Shown here piece after piece: positions 33,405-44,687 of a DNA stretch of 64,000 nucleotides. The stretch spans positions 148,442,308-148,506,307 of the forward strand of contig NC_135717.1 of the NCBI RefSeq assembly GCF_964656455.1. The letters run 5' to 3'. The notes beneath the pieces are model-generated. The model made no database searches. It had not been told where the DNA came from and worked only from the letters and a program-made list of their open reading frames with translations. Position numbers and translations under genes: made by a program. The DNA is from Halichoerus grypus. Lineage: Eukaryota > Chordata > Mammalia > Carnivora > Phocidae. Position 1 is the stretch's first letter. The number at the start of each line of letters is the position of its first letter.

Positions 33405-33840
33405 GACAAGAGAGATATCCCCAGAAAATGTATACCACCGTGAGTGAATATTTTCTTTCTTTCTTTTTTTTTTTTTTTTTAAAGTAGGCTCCACACCCAG
33501 TGTGGAGCCCAACACGGGACTTGAACTCACAACCCTGAGATCGAGACCTGAGCTGAGATCAAGAGTCAAATGCTTAACTGACTGAGCCACCCAGGTGCCC
33601 CCCAAGCATGAATCTTAATGCAAATATGGACTTTGAGTGATTATAATGTGTCGATAAGGGTTCACCAGTTGTAACAAAGGTACCAACCACTCTGGTGGGG
33701 ATGTCGATAATGGGAGAGGTTCTGCATGTGTAAGGGCAGGGAGTATATGGGCTATCTCTGTATTTTTCTTTTCATTTTGCTATGAACTTAAAACTACTTA
33801 AAAAACAAGATCTTTTTTTTTTTAAAGAAAGAAAAAAATA
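33405..33840 (+). mobile_element. L1 3'UTR, sense, split by a SINE
   Basis: Left of the SINE: TGTATACCACCGTGAGTGAA. Right of it: AATCTTAATGCAAATATGG, TCACCAGTTGTAACAAAGG, ACTCTGGTGGGGATGTCG, TGCTATGAACTTAAAACTAC and an A-rich end. This is the classic L1M 3'UTR order, so one L1 3'UTR is interrupted at 33452-33602. Confidence 0.8.
33452..33602 (-). mobile_element. SINEC, antisense
   Basis: Poly(T)/TTTC tail at 33454-33480, GGAGCCCAACACGGGACTTG, and the head GACTGAGCCACCCAGGTGCC on the right. The target duplication is weak (TGAATATTT and TGAATCTTA), as expected of an older copy. Confidence 0.92.
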
Positions 33841-35548
33841 TTAAAGAAAGAGAATTCTTTATCTTTTATAACAATTCCAAACCAGTGTTTTTCATCAGTG
33901 TTCTAGGAGCTCTTCAGAAATAACAAATCAGGCAGTGTCTCAGAGGCATGCTGACCATACAGTTCATGAGTGTGAAAGGGGGAGCTATTAATAATTATGC
34001 TGGAACAACCAGTGTAAACCAGGACTGCCCTGAAGCAACTGGGCATTTTTTCATTCTCTTCGGCGGCCACGGGAGGAGAGTGGAGGTGGTGAAAGCTGGG
34101 GTAGCCCCACCCGCAGGGCTTCTGTCTCTGTCAGAGAGGCTGTGCTTGCATCTGCTTTGTGTGGGTTACTGTTCTGCAGAAAACATAATTTGAAAAGGGG
34201 TTTCAATTGCCATAGAAAATATTGACAACCATTGGCTTAGGCACAAGTTTAAGGGTCAAGAACAAAAAGGTTTAAGTGGAGAATGTATTTTTTAGAAAAA
34301 AAAAAAGGACTGCTTTTTTGGTTCCCTTCTATCTCACAGGACAAGGGGTGATAAAATATTATGGAAGCACGTGTGCTTTTTAAATTACAACTATATTTTT
34401 AAACAAACTATTTGTTGGTGATGCAGTTGCAAAAGGTGTCTAAAATTGTCGTGTCTATATTCGATTCATAGAATTGCATGTTTTAAAGGAATGAATAGAT
34501 TCTTCCAGACTATGTTTAAATTCACTTGTAAGTTGTGACTTTGCAAGGCAGGTTTCATCTTGGATCACATTTTTTTTAATACTGTGAAAATGAACAATTT
34601 TAACAATAGCAACAAATGTGCTGTGAGAATCAGTTGCTCAAGAGCCTTTTCCATTTATAGTTCACTAGTGTTGAAAGGAAGAAAAATTATCCATATAACT
34701 TGTGAATGCCAATAAAAAATCTTAAAAATATCCATAATAGTGAATAAGAACTAAAAATTCAGTAAAAAATAAGCATTAGAAAACTGTTATGATCTTAAAA
34801 AATCATTGAATTCTGACTTAATTCTCAGACCTCAAGTATTCTCCTTGTATTAAATTTCATTGAAAAATTGAAATTCACACCAGAAAAATTTTAATTTAAA
34901 TCAAATGTTTTAGCTATTAGATTAATTATATTTGATTGGTAGCATGGCAATTGAAGTGCTATAGATGGTTTTATTAAATACTTTATAGTTCAATTTGTAA
35001 TTTTGATTTCAGGGGAAACTTAAAATTCAAAGTTTTGGAATAATATTGTGCATTTTTCCTCCTCCTCCCATTCATCTTCCTTCTATCCATCTTCTCCTTT
35101 TTTGAGCATTTAGTGAGCTTAATATGTGTTTAAGAATGGACCTGATGAATTTTTCTTCCTCAAGTCTAACTTCATATGAGGTAAAAAGATAAATACCATT
35201 TTCTCAAATTGAGATTCATTAATAATAGGACTTACTATCTAGATCCATTTGGTGAAATGTCTTATTTTTCTCGAAACTCTGATCCATGAATCAATATTCT
35301 CTCCCAAGTTTCTGACTCTTCAGGCAAGAGGTACCATTCATAACATTATATTCATTCACAATATAAGACTTTATTACGTTGAGACCCTGGAGATTTTAAT
35401 GTGTAGACCCAGTTCCCAACCAGGATACACACAATCCTGTAAGAAGATAGAGAAACAGAGAAGCAAATAGATAATTGCATATGATGGTAGGTGTCATGGT
35501 AGGAATGGGCACAAGTTCCAATGGAATAACAAACAGGGAACTCATAAC
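33841..35548. other. No gene; largely unrecognised DNA
   Basis: No coding exon supported. 34030-34160 is locally GC- and CpG-richer than its surroundings. 34340-34680 looks unique and is a reasonable place to test for noncoding conservation. Confidence 0.4.
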
Positions 35549-35790
35549 TAGGCATTAGGAAATAAAGGAAGCTTGAGAGAGGATGAATGAGATGCATTCC
35601 GAACACTAGTAAAAGTTCTTCATAAAAATCTGAGTTAGGGATTCACATATTCCAGCAAGTTCAACCTCATGTTCATTCATTCTCACCTCATGGTAGAGTC
35701 CCTTGGACAGCTATCTTCATGCTGGAATCTGCCACACTGAGACACCTATGTTCTGATTCAGAGAAAAGGGAAGGGTGAGTAGATTGCACT
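35549..35790 (+). repeat. Source segment of the 242-bp templated copy
   Basis: These 242 bases recur without a single difference at 36703-36944, offset 1,154 bp, same orientation. At this locus the segment continues smoothly into its flanks, so this is taken as the original. It is not a repeat family I recognise. Confidence 0.95.
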
Positions 35791-36257
35791 TCAGAGAAGT
35801 ACAGGATTGAGTGAAGTACCCAAGCAGGGTCATGACTTTAGACGTCAGAGATCAATATAAGGAGATATAACTCTCTGTCTACACAGTTACATGTACAAAA
35901 ATTATCACATGTAAAATCTTTTATTTAAACCAACTGAATTCAAACTCCAAACCTCAATACATTAGAATGGTGAAAATTAGATCTTACTCATTTTTGAGGC
36001 TCTTCATTCTTTGCTGGCCAAAATTCTTAGCTCTTATATAACCAAAGGCTATGGAGAAACTTTGGCTAATTGGATAATAGGCCCATGCCACTTTCCATGA
36101 GGATATCCATTTCCTAAGTTCACAGTCCCCTCAGGTTGGGCGACTCTGCTTCTCAGACACAAATACCTTCATCTTTGGAAAGACTAAGAGCCCTGGTGCC
36201 TGAGATCATGTCTCTCTAAATGCCGCACATTTCTTTTAAAATCTTTGCCCCATTTGG
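35791..36257. other. No gene or recognised repeat
   Basis: Unassigned DNA between the source segment and the antisense L1. Confidence 0.5.
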
Positions 36258-36687
36258 GATTTCTTTTTTTTAATTTAAATTCAATTAATTAACATATAGT
36301 ATATTATTAATTTCAGAGGTAGAGTTCAGTGATTCTTCAGTCTTATATAATACCCAGTGCTCATTACATCACATACCCTCCTTAATGTCTATCACCCAGT
36401 TACCCCATCCCCCCCTCCCCTCCAGCAACACTCAGCTTGTTTCCTATGATTAAGAGTCTCTTATGGTTTGTCTCCCTCTCTGTTTTTACCTTATCTTATT
36501 TTTCCCTCCCCTTCCCTATGATTCTCTGTTTTGTTTCTTAAATTCTACATATGAATGAGATCATATGATAATTGTCTTTCTCTGACTGATTAATTTTGCT
36601 TAGCATGATACTGTCTAATTCCATCCATGTCATTGCAAATGGCAAGATCTCATTTTTTTGATGGCTGAGTAATATTCCATTACTCCT

Positions 36688-36988
36688 AATATTCCATTCC
36701 ATTAGGCATTAGGAAATAAAGGAAGCTTGAGAGAGGATGAATGAGATGCATTCCGAACACTAGTAAAAGTTCTTCATAAAAATCTGAGTTAGGGATTCAC
36801 ATATTCCAGCAAGTTCAACCTCATGTTCATTCATTCTCACCTCATGGTAGAGTCCCTTGGACAGCTATCTTCATGCTGGAATCTGCCACACTGAGACACC
36901 TATGTTCTGATTCAGAGAAAAGGGAAGGGTGAGTAGATTGCACTCTCAAGCTTCCTTTATTTCCTAATGCCTAATGGAATGGAATATT
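36688..36988. repeat. Templated insertion with 44-bp perfect inverted arms
   Basis: The left arm (36688-36731) and right arm (36945-36988) are exact reverse complements over 44 bases. Between and overlapping them, 36703-36944 is an identical copy of 35549-35790. The right arm thus retraces, inverted, the start of the copied segment and the left junction, then rejoins L1 at the palindrome GGAATATTCC. No target-site duplication or poly(A) is present, so this is not a retrotransposition. Confidence 0.95.
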
Positions 36989-37013
36989 CCATATATATAT
37001 ATATACACACACC
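36989..37013 (+). repeat. (TA)n then (CA)n short tract in L1
   Basis: TA-rich stretch at the position where this L1 normally carries a TATATA tract; it marks re-entry into L1 after the insertion. Confidence 0.85.
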
Positions 37014-37262
37014 ATTTCTTCTTTATCCATTCATTTGTGGATGGACATCTGGGCTCTTTCCATAGTTTGGTTATTGTGGACATTGCTGCTACAAACATTG
37101 GGGTGCATGTTCCCCTTCAAATCACTATTTTTGCATCCTTTGGGTAAATAACCTAGCAGTGCAATTGCTGGGTCATAAGGTAGATCTATTTTCAACTTTT
37201 TGAGGAACCTCCATGCTGTTTTCCAGAGTGGCTGTACCAGCTTGCATTCCCACCAATAGTGG

Positions 37263-38024
37263 CAGGACCTATTTCTCGCTGGCCTCTCACCTCTCCAGTC
37301 AATCCTGGAGTCCTTATTTATAGCTTCCCCAATGTTTTCTTCACATTCTTCTCCTTTTCTGGCATAACCCTTCTAGAGATTTTGTTTGAAATAAAAGCAG
37401 AAGGAGCTCTTAACATTTGGCTGCTTCCGCTTTGGCTCTGCTCAAATCCTTGAGGCCACAATTACAAAGCTGGCTGCCTGCTAGAAATGGGAAGGGAAGG
37501 AGTATGTAGGCAGAACATGCACAATTTAAACTTTCAATAAAGTATCCTGCAATTAAGGTCATGGTTCATGGGAAGGAATAAGGGAAGGAGGTCAGTCCCA
37601 GTTAGATAAGTTGGAAAGTGCCACGGTACCTTGGATATTTGTGGTCATCTACACAATGCTTAATATTATCTTGCTTGCAGCTTTTAGCAGGCCTGGTGCA
37701 GGTTATCAGTGCTACCTCCTGAAACCAGTCTGTTTTGGGGTTTTATATTTTATGTACTTCAAATCCCCAATGCCTTTGTCTTTTTCAAATTGATAGCCAC
37801 AGGGCTTTTGGTTTTCCACTTTGGAGTCTTCTTCAAACTTATTACATGTGTTCTCCAGATCCCTACATTTTCAGAGCAGAGCCGGATTTTCCATAGACTC
37901 CTGGATCAGAAGCGTATACCCCATGTCCCTGCTGCCAAAGAGAGCTGACTTTTTCCAACAGAATTGTTGTCATTATTGACTGTCATTATTATTAATAGAA
38001 TTTTCCACTCTATAGCAATTAAGA
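37263..38024. other. No gene or recognised repeat
   Basis: Unassigned DNA with 60-79-codon frames lacking domains. Confidence 0.45.
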
Positions 38025-38105
38025 TTTTAAAGATTTTTCACTCATTATCCCATTTGATTCTCATGAGAATCCTGAAAACTAGGACAAGTGCTACCATCTA
38101 TGCCT
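38025..38105 (-). mobile_element. MIR fragment, antisense
   Basis: CACTCATTATCCCATTTGATTC and TCATGAGAATCCTGAAAAC match the antisense MIR start. Confidence 0.5.
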
Positions 38106-38779
38106 CCAACTATTTTCTTGATTATAGCCCTTAAAAGCAGTAGGTTGACTCAAGATTTGTTGATAGAAATTTGCGTTGCTAAAAACATATTCCACATAAC
38201 AAGAATGAGCTGTATCCAAGGCACTCATGTCTTATTTCAGCTGAAGACAAATCATTGCACAGTATCTGAGGCATTCACATACTAATCTATGCAAAACATT
38301 ACAGGAATTGTCATGGAGTGGAGGAGGTTGAAGGACATTAGTTATACATTTTACTTTGAATCAGATTATATCCCTTTGATGCCAGTTAAAATCTTCATGG
38401 TGAAGCTGTTCTTGTGTAACATAATGATCACTGTGAACTTTTTTCTTTCTTTCTTTTCTTCTTTCTTACACTCTTCCCCTCTCTTCTTTCATCCTTTCTT
38501 CTCTTGTTTATTTGTTAATTCATTTGTTCATTTGTTCCTTCATTCTTTCCTTCTTCCCTTCTCCTTACTTCCCTTCCATCAACCACATGTGACAAACGTC
38601 ATTTTCTATTCCCAAGGCTCTAGAAAATACCTAAGCAGTAATGGTTTCTCAAGAACTCAAGGATTGGCATTAATTAACCCAATCAATCAAATAACAAATA
38701 TGTAGTCATATAATATATGTAGTGAAATACAGACATAGTTGTATATATTTATGATTTACCAAGGTAAAAATGTTTTTTA
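38106..38779. other. No gene; pyrimidine-rich tract at 38440-38585
   Basis: A 138-codon frame at 38289-38705 runs through the TTTC/TTCC-rich tract, giving a Phe/Ser/Leu-rich low-complexity translation. Not credible as a gene. Confidence 0.5.
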
Positions 38780-38890
38780 TTTATTTATCACCTATTACAT
38801 GTCAGACACCATGCTGAATTTTACATATGTTTTGTCATTTAAACTTCACAACCATCATTTGAAATAGGTATTACTACCGTAGCTCAAAAT
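38780..38890 (-). mobile_element. MIR, antisense
   Basis: ATCACCTATTACATGTCAGACACC, ATTTAAACTTCACAACC and AAATAGGTATTACTACC: antisense MIR3-like. Confidence 0.65.
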
Positions 38891-39235
38891 AGTTGACTAT
38901 ATTTACTAAGAACTAATAATTGAAAACTGACAGGAAGAATTCAAAATCCATTCTTGAGGGAGTCCTCAGTCAATACTTTGTCATTCCAGGGGTGTACTGA
39001 AAATGGTAAAGTTCAATTTTGGGTTAGAATCATACAACATATAACCTCAGAAGTGGCTTCAGAGGCCTCCTTACTGCAAAATGCTACTCCTCCAAAAATT
39101 TCTGCCTAGACAAATCTAGTAAAAGGTTGGATTATTTTCTTGAGAAATTCATTCTTATTTTGAGCCAAATTTTTTCTCTTTCTCTCTTTTTCTCTACCTC
39201 AATTCCATCCTTTGATCTTGGTTATCTCCCATGTA

Positions 39236-39374
39236 TAGGGTGACCATATGTCCTACTTTGCTCAGGGCAGTCTCGGAATATATATAAATCTGTTGTCCCA
39301 ACATAAGTACTAATAGTATCTCCCCTTAACTCTCAGAAATGCCCCATTTTGGATGATAAATTATATGTCTACCC
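39236..39374. mobile_element. Small nonautonomous DNA transposon
   Basis: About 139 bp starting TAGGGTGACCATATGTCC and ending in ATTATATGTCTACCC, whose reverse complement GGGTAGACATATAAT matches the start: terminal inverted repeats. A TA doublet lies at the left edge. Internal text (CAGGGCAGTCTCGG, ATGCCCCATTTTGG) is that of a common mammalian MER-type element; I do not assign the name. Confidence 0.7.
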
Positions 39375-39631
39375 ATCTATGAGGCCACAAATATTTAAGT
39401 TTTCCAAATATTTAGGGAGAATCATTGTGTCTCACTACCTATCTCCTCTGCAGGTTAATATTCCTGGTTGATCTTTATCACAAATGACACAGTTGCAGGT
39501 TTCCTTCAATCCCCTTTGACCACAGTTTCCTAGACTTTTTCTAATTTAGATGTTCTTAACTTAGGCTTATGCTCTTTGGGCATCCATGCATGGGTTTGAT
39601 ATTCTAAGAAATATTGCCTATAGGAGCATTA

Positions 39632-40050
39632 TATTAGATTCCTAGGGCTGCTGTAACAAATTACTACAAACTAGTTAGCTAAAAGCAACAGAAATTTATT
39701 TTCTCACAGGCCAGAAGTCTGAAATCAAAGTGTAAGCAGAGTTGGTCCTTCTAGAGGCTCTGAGGTTCTCCTACCTCTCTCCTCGCCTGTGGTGGCTTCT
39801 TGCAATGTTAGACATTTCTTCCTTTGTTGCGGCATACATACTTCCAATATCTGCCTTTGTCTTAGCATGACGTTCTTCTCTGTGTCTCTGTGTCTTCTCC
39901 TTTTCTGTCCCTAAACCCAGGATGAACTCTTCTTGATATCCTTTATTTATTATATCTGCAAAGACTCTATTTCCAAATAAGGTCATATTTACCGGTGCTA
40001 AAGTTTAAGACTTGGACTTTTTTTGAGGGGACACAGTTCAGTCCACTCTA
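39632..40050 (-). mobile_element. MaLR-type solo LTR (MLT1-like), antisense
   Basis: TAGGGCTGCTGTAACAAATTAC, CAACAGAAATTTATTTTCTCAC, TGCAAAGACTCTATTTCC and GAGGGGACACAGTTCAGTCC give the antisense order of an ERVL-MaLR LTR. Only LTR-type noncoding sequence is present; no retroviral gene is visible. Confidence 0.65.
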
Positions 40051-40339
40051 AGCATATATGCATTGTTCTGAAAAGTGGACCAATAGATTTGCTCATACCA
40101 CAGAGGAATCTGTGATTTCCGCAAAAGTTGAATAATGTGCTCCAGTTTTTAATTGATCCTGAATACAATATTCCCAGCACCCTTAAGGACAGTTTTTATT
40201 GAAGTCATTAGGCCTGGCACATGGTAGGCATTTAATAAATATTTGTTTAACAAAAGATTGAAGGTTTGATCATTTTAGAGGACAATTCCCTCTTTGAAAT
40301 TGGCTTTTCTTATGGCAGCCAGTGGATTTATTCATTTTT
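40051..40339. other. Mostly unassigned; short L2/MIR-like end at 40200-40250
   Basis: TAGGCCTGGCACATGGTAGGC with TTTAATAAATATTTG at 40210-40246 is the sense end of an L2 or MIR. Confidence 0.55.
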
Positions 40340-40352
40340 AAAGGGCAAATGC

Positions 40353-42072
40353 TTGCTCATGGATTGGAAGAACAAATATTGTAAAAATGTCTATGCTACC
40401 CAAAGCAATCTACACATTCAGTGCAATCCCTATCAAAATACCATCAGCATATTTCACAGAGCTAGAACAAACAATCCTAAAATTTGTATGGAACCAGAAA
40501 AGACCGTGAATAGCCAAAGTAATGTTGAAAAAGAAAACCAGTGCTGGAGGTATCACAATTCTGGACTTCAAGCTGTATTACAGATAGCTGTAATCATTAA
40601 GATAATATGGTGCTGGCATAAAAACAGACACATAGATCAATGGAAAAGAATAGAGAACACAGAAATGGACCCTCAACTCTATGGTCAACTAATCTTCAAC
40701 AAAGCAGAAAAGAATGTCCAATGGAAAAAAAGACAGTCTTTTCAACAAATGGTGTTGGGAAAATTGGACAGCCACATGCAGAAGAATGAAACTAGACCAT
40801 TTCCTTACACCACACACAAAAATAGACTCAAAATGGATGAAAGACCTAAATGTGAAACAGGAATCCATCAAAATCCTAGAGGAGAACACAGGCAGCAACC
40901 TCTGTGACCTCAGCTGCAACAAATTCTTGCTAGACACGTCTCCAAAGACAAGGGAAACAAAGGCAAAAAGGAACTATTGGGACTTCATCAGGATAAAAAG
41001 CTTTTGCACAGCAAAGGAAACGGTTAACAAAACTAAAAGGCAGCCTACAGAATGGGAGAAGATATTCGCAAATGACATATCAGATAAAGGGCTAGTATCC
41101 AAAACCTATGAAGAACTTATGAAACTCAACACCCAAGCAACAAAAATTCCAGTCAAGAAATGGGCATGAACAGACGTTTCTCCAAAGAAGACATACAAAT
41201 GGCCAACAGACACATGAAAAGATGCTCAACATCATTCAGCATCGGGGAAATACAAATCAAAACCACAATGAGACACCACCTCACATTTGTCAGGATGGCT
41301 AAAATTAACAACCCAGGAAACAACAGATGTTGGTGAGGATGTGGAGAAAGGGGAACCCTCTTACGTTGTTGGTGGGAATGCAAATTGGTGCAGCCACTCT
41401 GGAAAATAGTATGGAGGTTCCTCAAAAGGTAAAAATAGAACTACCCTAGAACCCAGCAATTGTACTACTAGGTATTTACCCAAAGGATGCAAAAATAGTG
41501 ATTTGAAGGGGCACATGCACCCCAATGTTTGTAGCAATAATGTCCACAATAACCAAACTATGGAAAGAGCCCAGATGTCTATCCACAGATGAATGGATAA
41601 AGAAGTGGTGTATATATATATATATACATATACATATACCACATAATGGAATACTATTCAGCCATCAAAAAAGGAGATCTTGCTATTTGCAATGACATGG
41701 ATATAACTAGACGGTATCATGCTAAGCAAAATTAATCAGTCAGAGGAAGACAAATACCATATGATCTCACTCATATGTGGAATTTAAGAAACAAAACAGA
41801 TGAATATAGGGGAAGGGAAGGAAGAATAAAATAAGGTAAAAACAGAGAGGGAGACAAACCATAAGAGACTTTTAATCATAGGAAACAAACTGAGGGTTGC
41901 TGGAGGGGAGGGGTGGGGGGATGAGGTAATTGGGTGATGGACATTAAGGAGAGCACTTGAAGTAATGAACACTGTGTGCTGTATGCAACTGATGAATCAC
42001 TAAATTCTACCTCTGAAACTAATAATACACTATATGTTAACTAAATTGAATTTAAATAAAAAATTAAAAAAT
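40353..42072 (+). mobile_element. 5'-truncated L1 (ORF2 C-terminus and 3'UTR) with target duplication
   Basis: 1,720 bp, sense. The first ~1.2 kb is the C-terminal part of L1 ORF2 (landmarks [46 protein letters not shown]), broken by an in-frame stop early on and by frameshifts, so no functional protein. The 3'UTR follows, including the G-rich tract near 41900-41925, and ends AATTTAAATAAAAAATTAAA. Target duplication AAAGGGCAAATGCT (40339-40352) and AAAGGGCAAATGTT (42073-42086), differing at one base. A TA/CATA tract lies at 41611-41638. It is the best-preserved L1 here. Confidence 0.95.
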
Positions 42073-42086
42073 AAAGGGCAAATGTT

Positions 42087-43707
42087 AACGGTAATGAAAA
42101 TTGAATTGATTTATGATTATAGCCACTTGGAGTCACCCACATTTCAGACAGAATAATAGAAGAACCCTCTTGTAAAAGGAGTTTTTCCTTATTATTTGGT
42201 TCAGGTAGAATTGATGAAGGCTAGATTCTTCTCCTCAAAACAGGTAAGGTCTGTTGAAAATGTCAGAGTTCCATGAGAATCAGGCATCTATCTCCTTTCT
42301 TTCCCATCAGCCTATGGTGCATCTTAGTATAGGCTAGAGATGCTCTGGGTGCCTGCATTATGTCCCTATGATAAAGAGAACTTAATGTTGCTTTCTCCAC
42401 TCCATGGCAAAAACCTTATTAAGACATCACTTCTTTTGATGGGACTTATACAATTGACCGCTTCACTAATTGTGCACATCATCTTCCCCCACTCCCCAAT
42501 TTTCCCTCTTCAAAACCCATCCTGCAAGCAAATTCAATACCCACATTTCCTGTTCCTAAATCAAGCACTAGCCTTTCCCACTATATCTGTGATGTATTTC
42601 ACAGTCGAAACATTAGCCCTGTAATGATGGCTCAAGTCCAGCAACCTGCAGTCTTTTCCCCATGATTAGTTGTACTTAGGTCTCAACAATCTAGGATGGA
42701 ACCAGTTTTGATAGTCATTCAACTGACAGTTATGCTCCACTTAATTCTATGCCACATGAGACAGAGACATTTTTGATTGTGTTAGATTCCTCAATGGTGT
42801 GCTTCCAATGTCCAAGATTCCTCTCTTGCAATGTGGCTGAATAGGGACCTGATTTTAGTAGTTCAATTTTGTTGGTTTTTTTCTTCCAAGTTTTAACAGT
42901 TTAAGCCTTCAGGAAAATTGGATTCTAGAAAAATAATTTCAACTTCCCCCACCCTCCACAGCTGAAAATCAAAAAAGGTAGAAATAAGGGCATATCAGCT
43001 ATTATAATTTCAGTTACTATCAAGAGATTCTTATTGAGCATCTAGTCTTGTGTAAATGGAACTTCTTTTATTCTTGATGGAACTCCCAAATAAGATGAAT
43101 GTAAAATGTTTTAATGTTTATATCCTCCTGCCAAGGTACCAGTTGTTTGTTTAGATACATGGCTACAATTCAACAATCTTGTGAATTCCATTTAGTCCAA
43201 GTATCCGGCAGATGAAATAAATATTGCTGTGGACTTGAATGCCATGATAGATGGTAGTTTCCAGAGCCTTACCTGGACTCATTTTCAAGTATAGGAGGAT
43301 TGTTTCCTCATGGGTCATCCTTTTAAGTGGAATGTTCCTGTTCAAATTAATATTTTTCTCATAGGGTAACTTTACTAACATTGCCATTTTAAGACCCCTC
43401 TTCCCTTCCGCAATACTTAGTGTCCCTCCAATGTTTGCACAGTCCTGGACTTGATTATTTTTCCTTGTCCAATCCTCTTAAATTGAAATGTTAAATAGGA
43501 CTGAGTTGTTATAAAAGGTTCTACAAACTTAAAAATACTCTTTTATGGTCTGAAGAGTTCCTGAGACTCCATTCATATGCCTTTTGAGAGATATTTCTCT
43601 TCTTAGCCCCTATCAACAAATTGGCATTCTGAAATTCTTATTTCTCCTTTGTTAGACTTCCTTTAAGCCCCAAGTTGATAAGGATTACCAGGATGTTAAA
43701 ATATAAT
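42087..43707. other. No gene or recognised repeat
   Basis: About 1.6 kb unassigned. A 94-codon frame at 42340-42624 lacks any domain I know. Confidence 0.45.
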
Positions 43708-43720
43708 AATCCTGACTATT

Positions 43721-43931
43721 GGAGCACCTGGGTGGTTCAGTTGGTTAAGCGTCCAATTCTTCTTGGTTTTGGCTCAAGTCATGATCTTGCAGCTGTGGGA
43801 TCAAGACCCACGTTGGGCTCTGTACTCAGTGCAGAGTCTGCTTCAGATTGTCTCTCCCTCTCTCTCTCCCTCTCACTCACTCTCTCTCTCAAATAAACAA
43901 ATAAATAAATAAAATAAAATCTTTAAAAAAA
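43721..43931 (+). mobile_element. SINEC, sense
   Basis: GCACCTGGGTGGTTCAGTTG head, GGGATCAAGACCC B-box region, long CT tract, (AAAT)n and A9. Target duplication AATCCTGACTATT (43708-43720) and AATCCTGATTATT (43932-43944). Confidence 0.97.
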
Positions 43932-43944
43932 AATCCTGATTATT

Positions 43945-44357
43945 TTAGCAAGTTGTCATAGAAAATGGCACCAAAAAGAAACTATTTAAGCATCTAATAA
44001 AATTTAAATATTATTTTAAACTTCTTATCACATCTCAAAACCCCAAATATAATAGTTTTTTCAGTTATTCCAGAACGTGGCTGTTGGAAAAATAAGGACT
44101 GCCAATTTAGGGAAGTGATTACATACTGGATGGGTTTGTTGAGTGAGGTTACAGAAATAGAAATTTCTAATAAATATCTTGAAGGGGTTTATTTCTCCCA
44201 CCTATGTTGTTCTATGAAACCAGTTTGAAACTCTGTAAACACTAGGTCCTAGAAGCGTTGTCATCAGAAAAAGTCAAAGTTTGATATGACTTGTGAGTTA
44301 ATCTTTCTCTTCCACATTCTTCCTTCTTTCTTGCCTTTATTTTTTTCCATTTTTTTC
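43945..44357. other. No gene or recognised repeat
   Basis: AT-rich unassigned spacer between two SINEs. Confidence 0.5.
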
Positions 44358-44577
44358 TTTAATTTTTTAAGTCTTTATTTATCTGAGAGAGTGAGAGAGC
44401 ACAAGTGGGGGACGGGGGGGGAAGGGAGAGGGGGAAGCAGACTCCCCGCTGAGCAGGGACTCTGAGATGGGGCTCAATACCAGGACCCTGAGCCAAAAGC
44501 TCAGACTCAGGGAGTCTGAGATGGGGCTCAATACCAGGACCCTGAGCCATTTAATGGACTGAGCCACCCAGGCACCC
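44358..44577 (-). mobile_element. SINEC, antisense, with 54-bp internal tandem duplication
   Basis: TTATTTATCTGAGAGAGTGAG at the tail side and GACTGAGCCACCCAGGCACC at the head. Inside, a 35-bp block (44461-44495) recurs exactly at 44515-44549, period 54 bp. The duplication carries a second copy of the B-box region and gives the doubled peptide motif in the two short frames across it. Confidence 0.93.
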
Positions 44578-44687
44578 CTTTAATGGCTTTTTCTTACAAA
44601 CAAGTAAAAGTAGTAATATTATCACTGAATATATTTGTAAGTATTAAAAGGAAAGTAATGTAGTTAATATTTTAAATGTAATTCATT

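Larger units (their letters stand above)
36258..37262 (-). mobile_element. Carnivore-type L1 3' end, antisense, with a foreign insertion
   Basis: T-rich tail, then TTAACATATAGTATATTATT, TAATACCCAGTGCTCATTAC, CATATGAATGAGATCATATG and ATTGCAAATGGCAAGATCTC up to about 36681. After the insertion it resumes with CCATTTCTTCTTTATCCATTC and TCCATAGTTTGGTTATTGTG, ending in ORF2 near CATTCCCACCAATAGTGG. Apart from the insertion, no L1 sequence appears to be lost. 5'-truncated at about 37262. Confidence 0.92.

Noticed and set aside
38289..38705. 138-codon frame
   Set aside because: Low-complexity Phe/Ser/Leu translation of a TTTC/TTCC pyrimidine tract, no domain and no exon context.
39632..40050. Possible endogenous retrovirus with coding genes
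   Set aside because: Only LTR-like noncoding sequence is present; no gag, pol or env-like frame lies nearby.
40266..40907. Longest open frame in the window (213 codons), as a possible gene
   Set aside because: It begins outside and runs into the L1 at 40353; the translation is ORF2 read through shifted and partly wrong frames. It is L1 debris.
40714..41169. 151-codon frame as an independent protein
   Set aside because: The translation is the C-terminal region of L1 ORF2, ended by a frameshift; no independent gene.
44359..44567. Short frames with a doubled peptide motif, suggesting a repeat protein
   Set aside because: They are translations of a SINE that carries a 54-bp tandem duplication.
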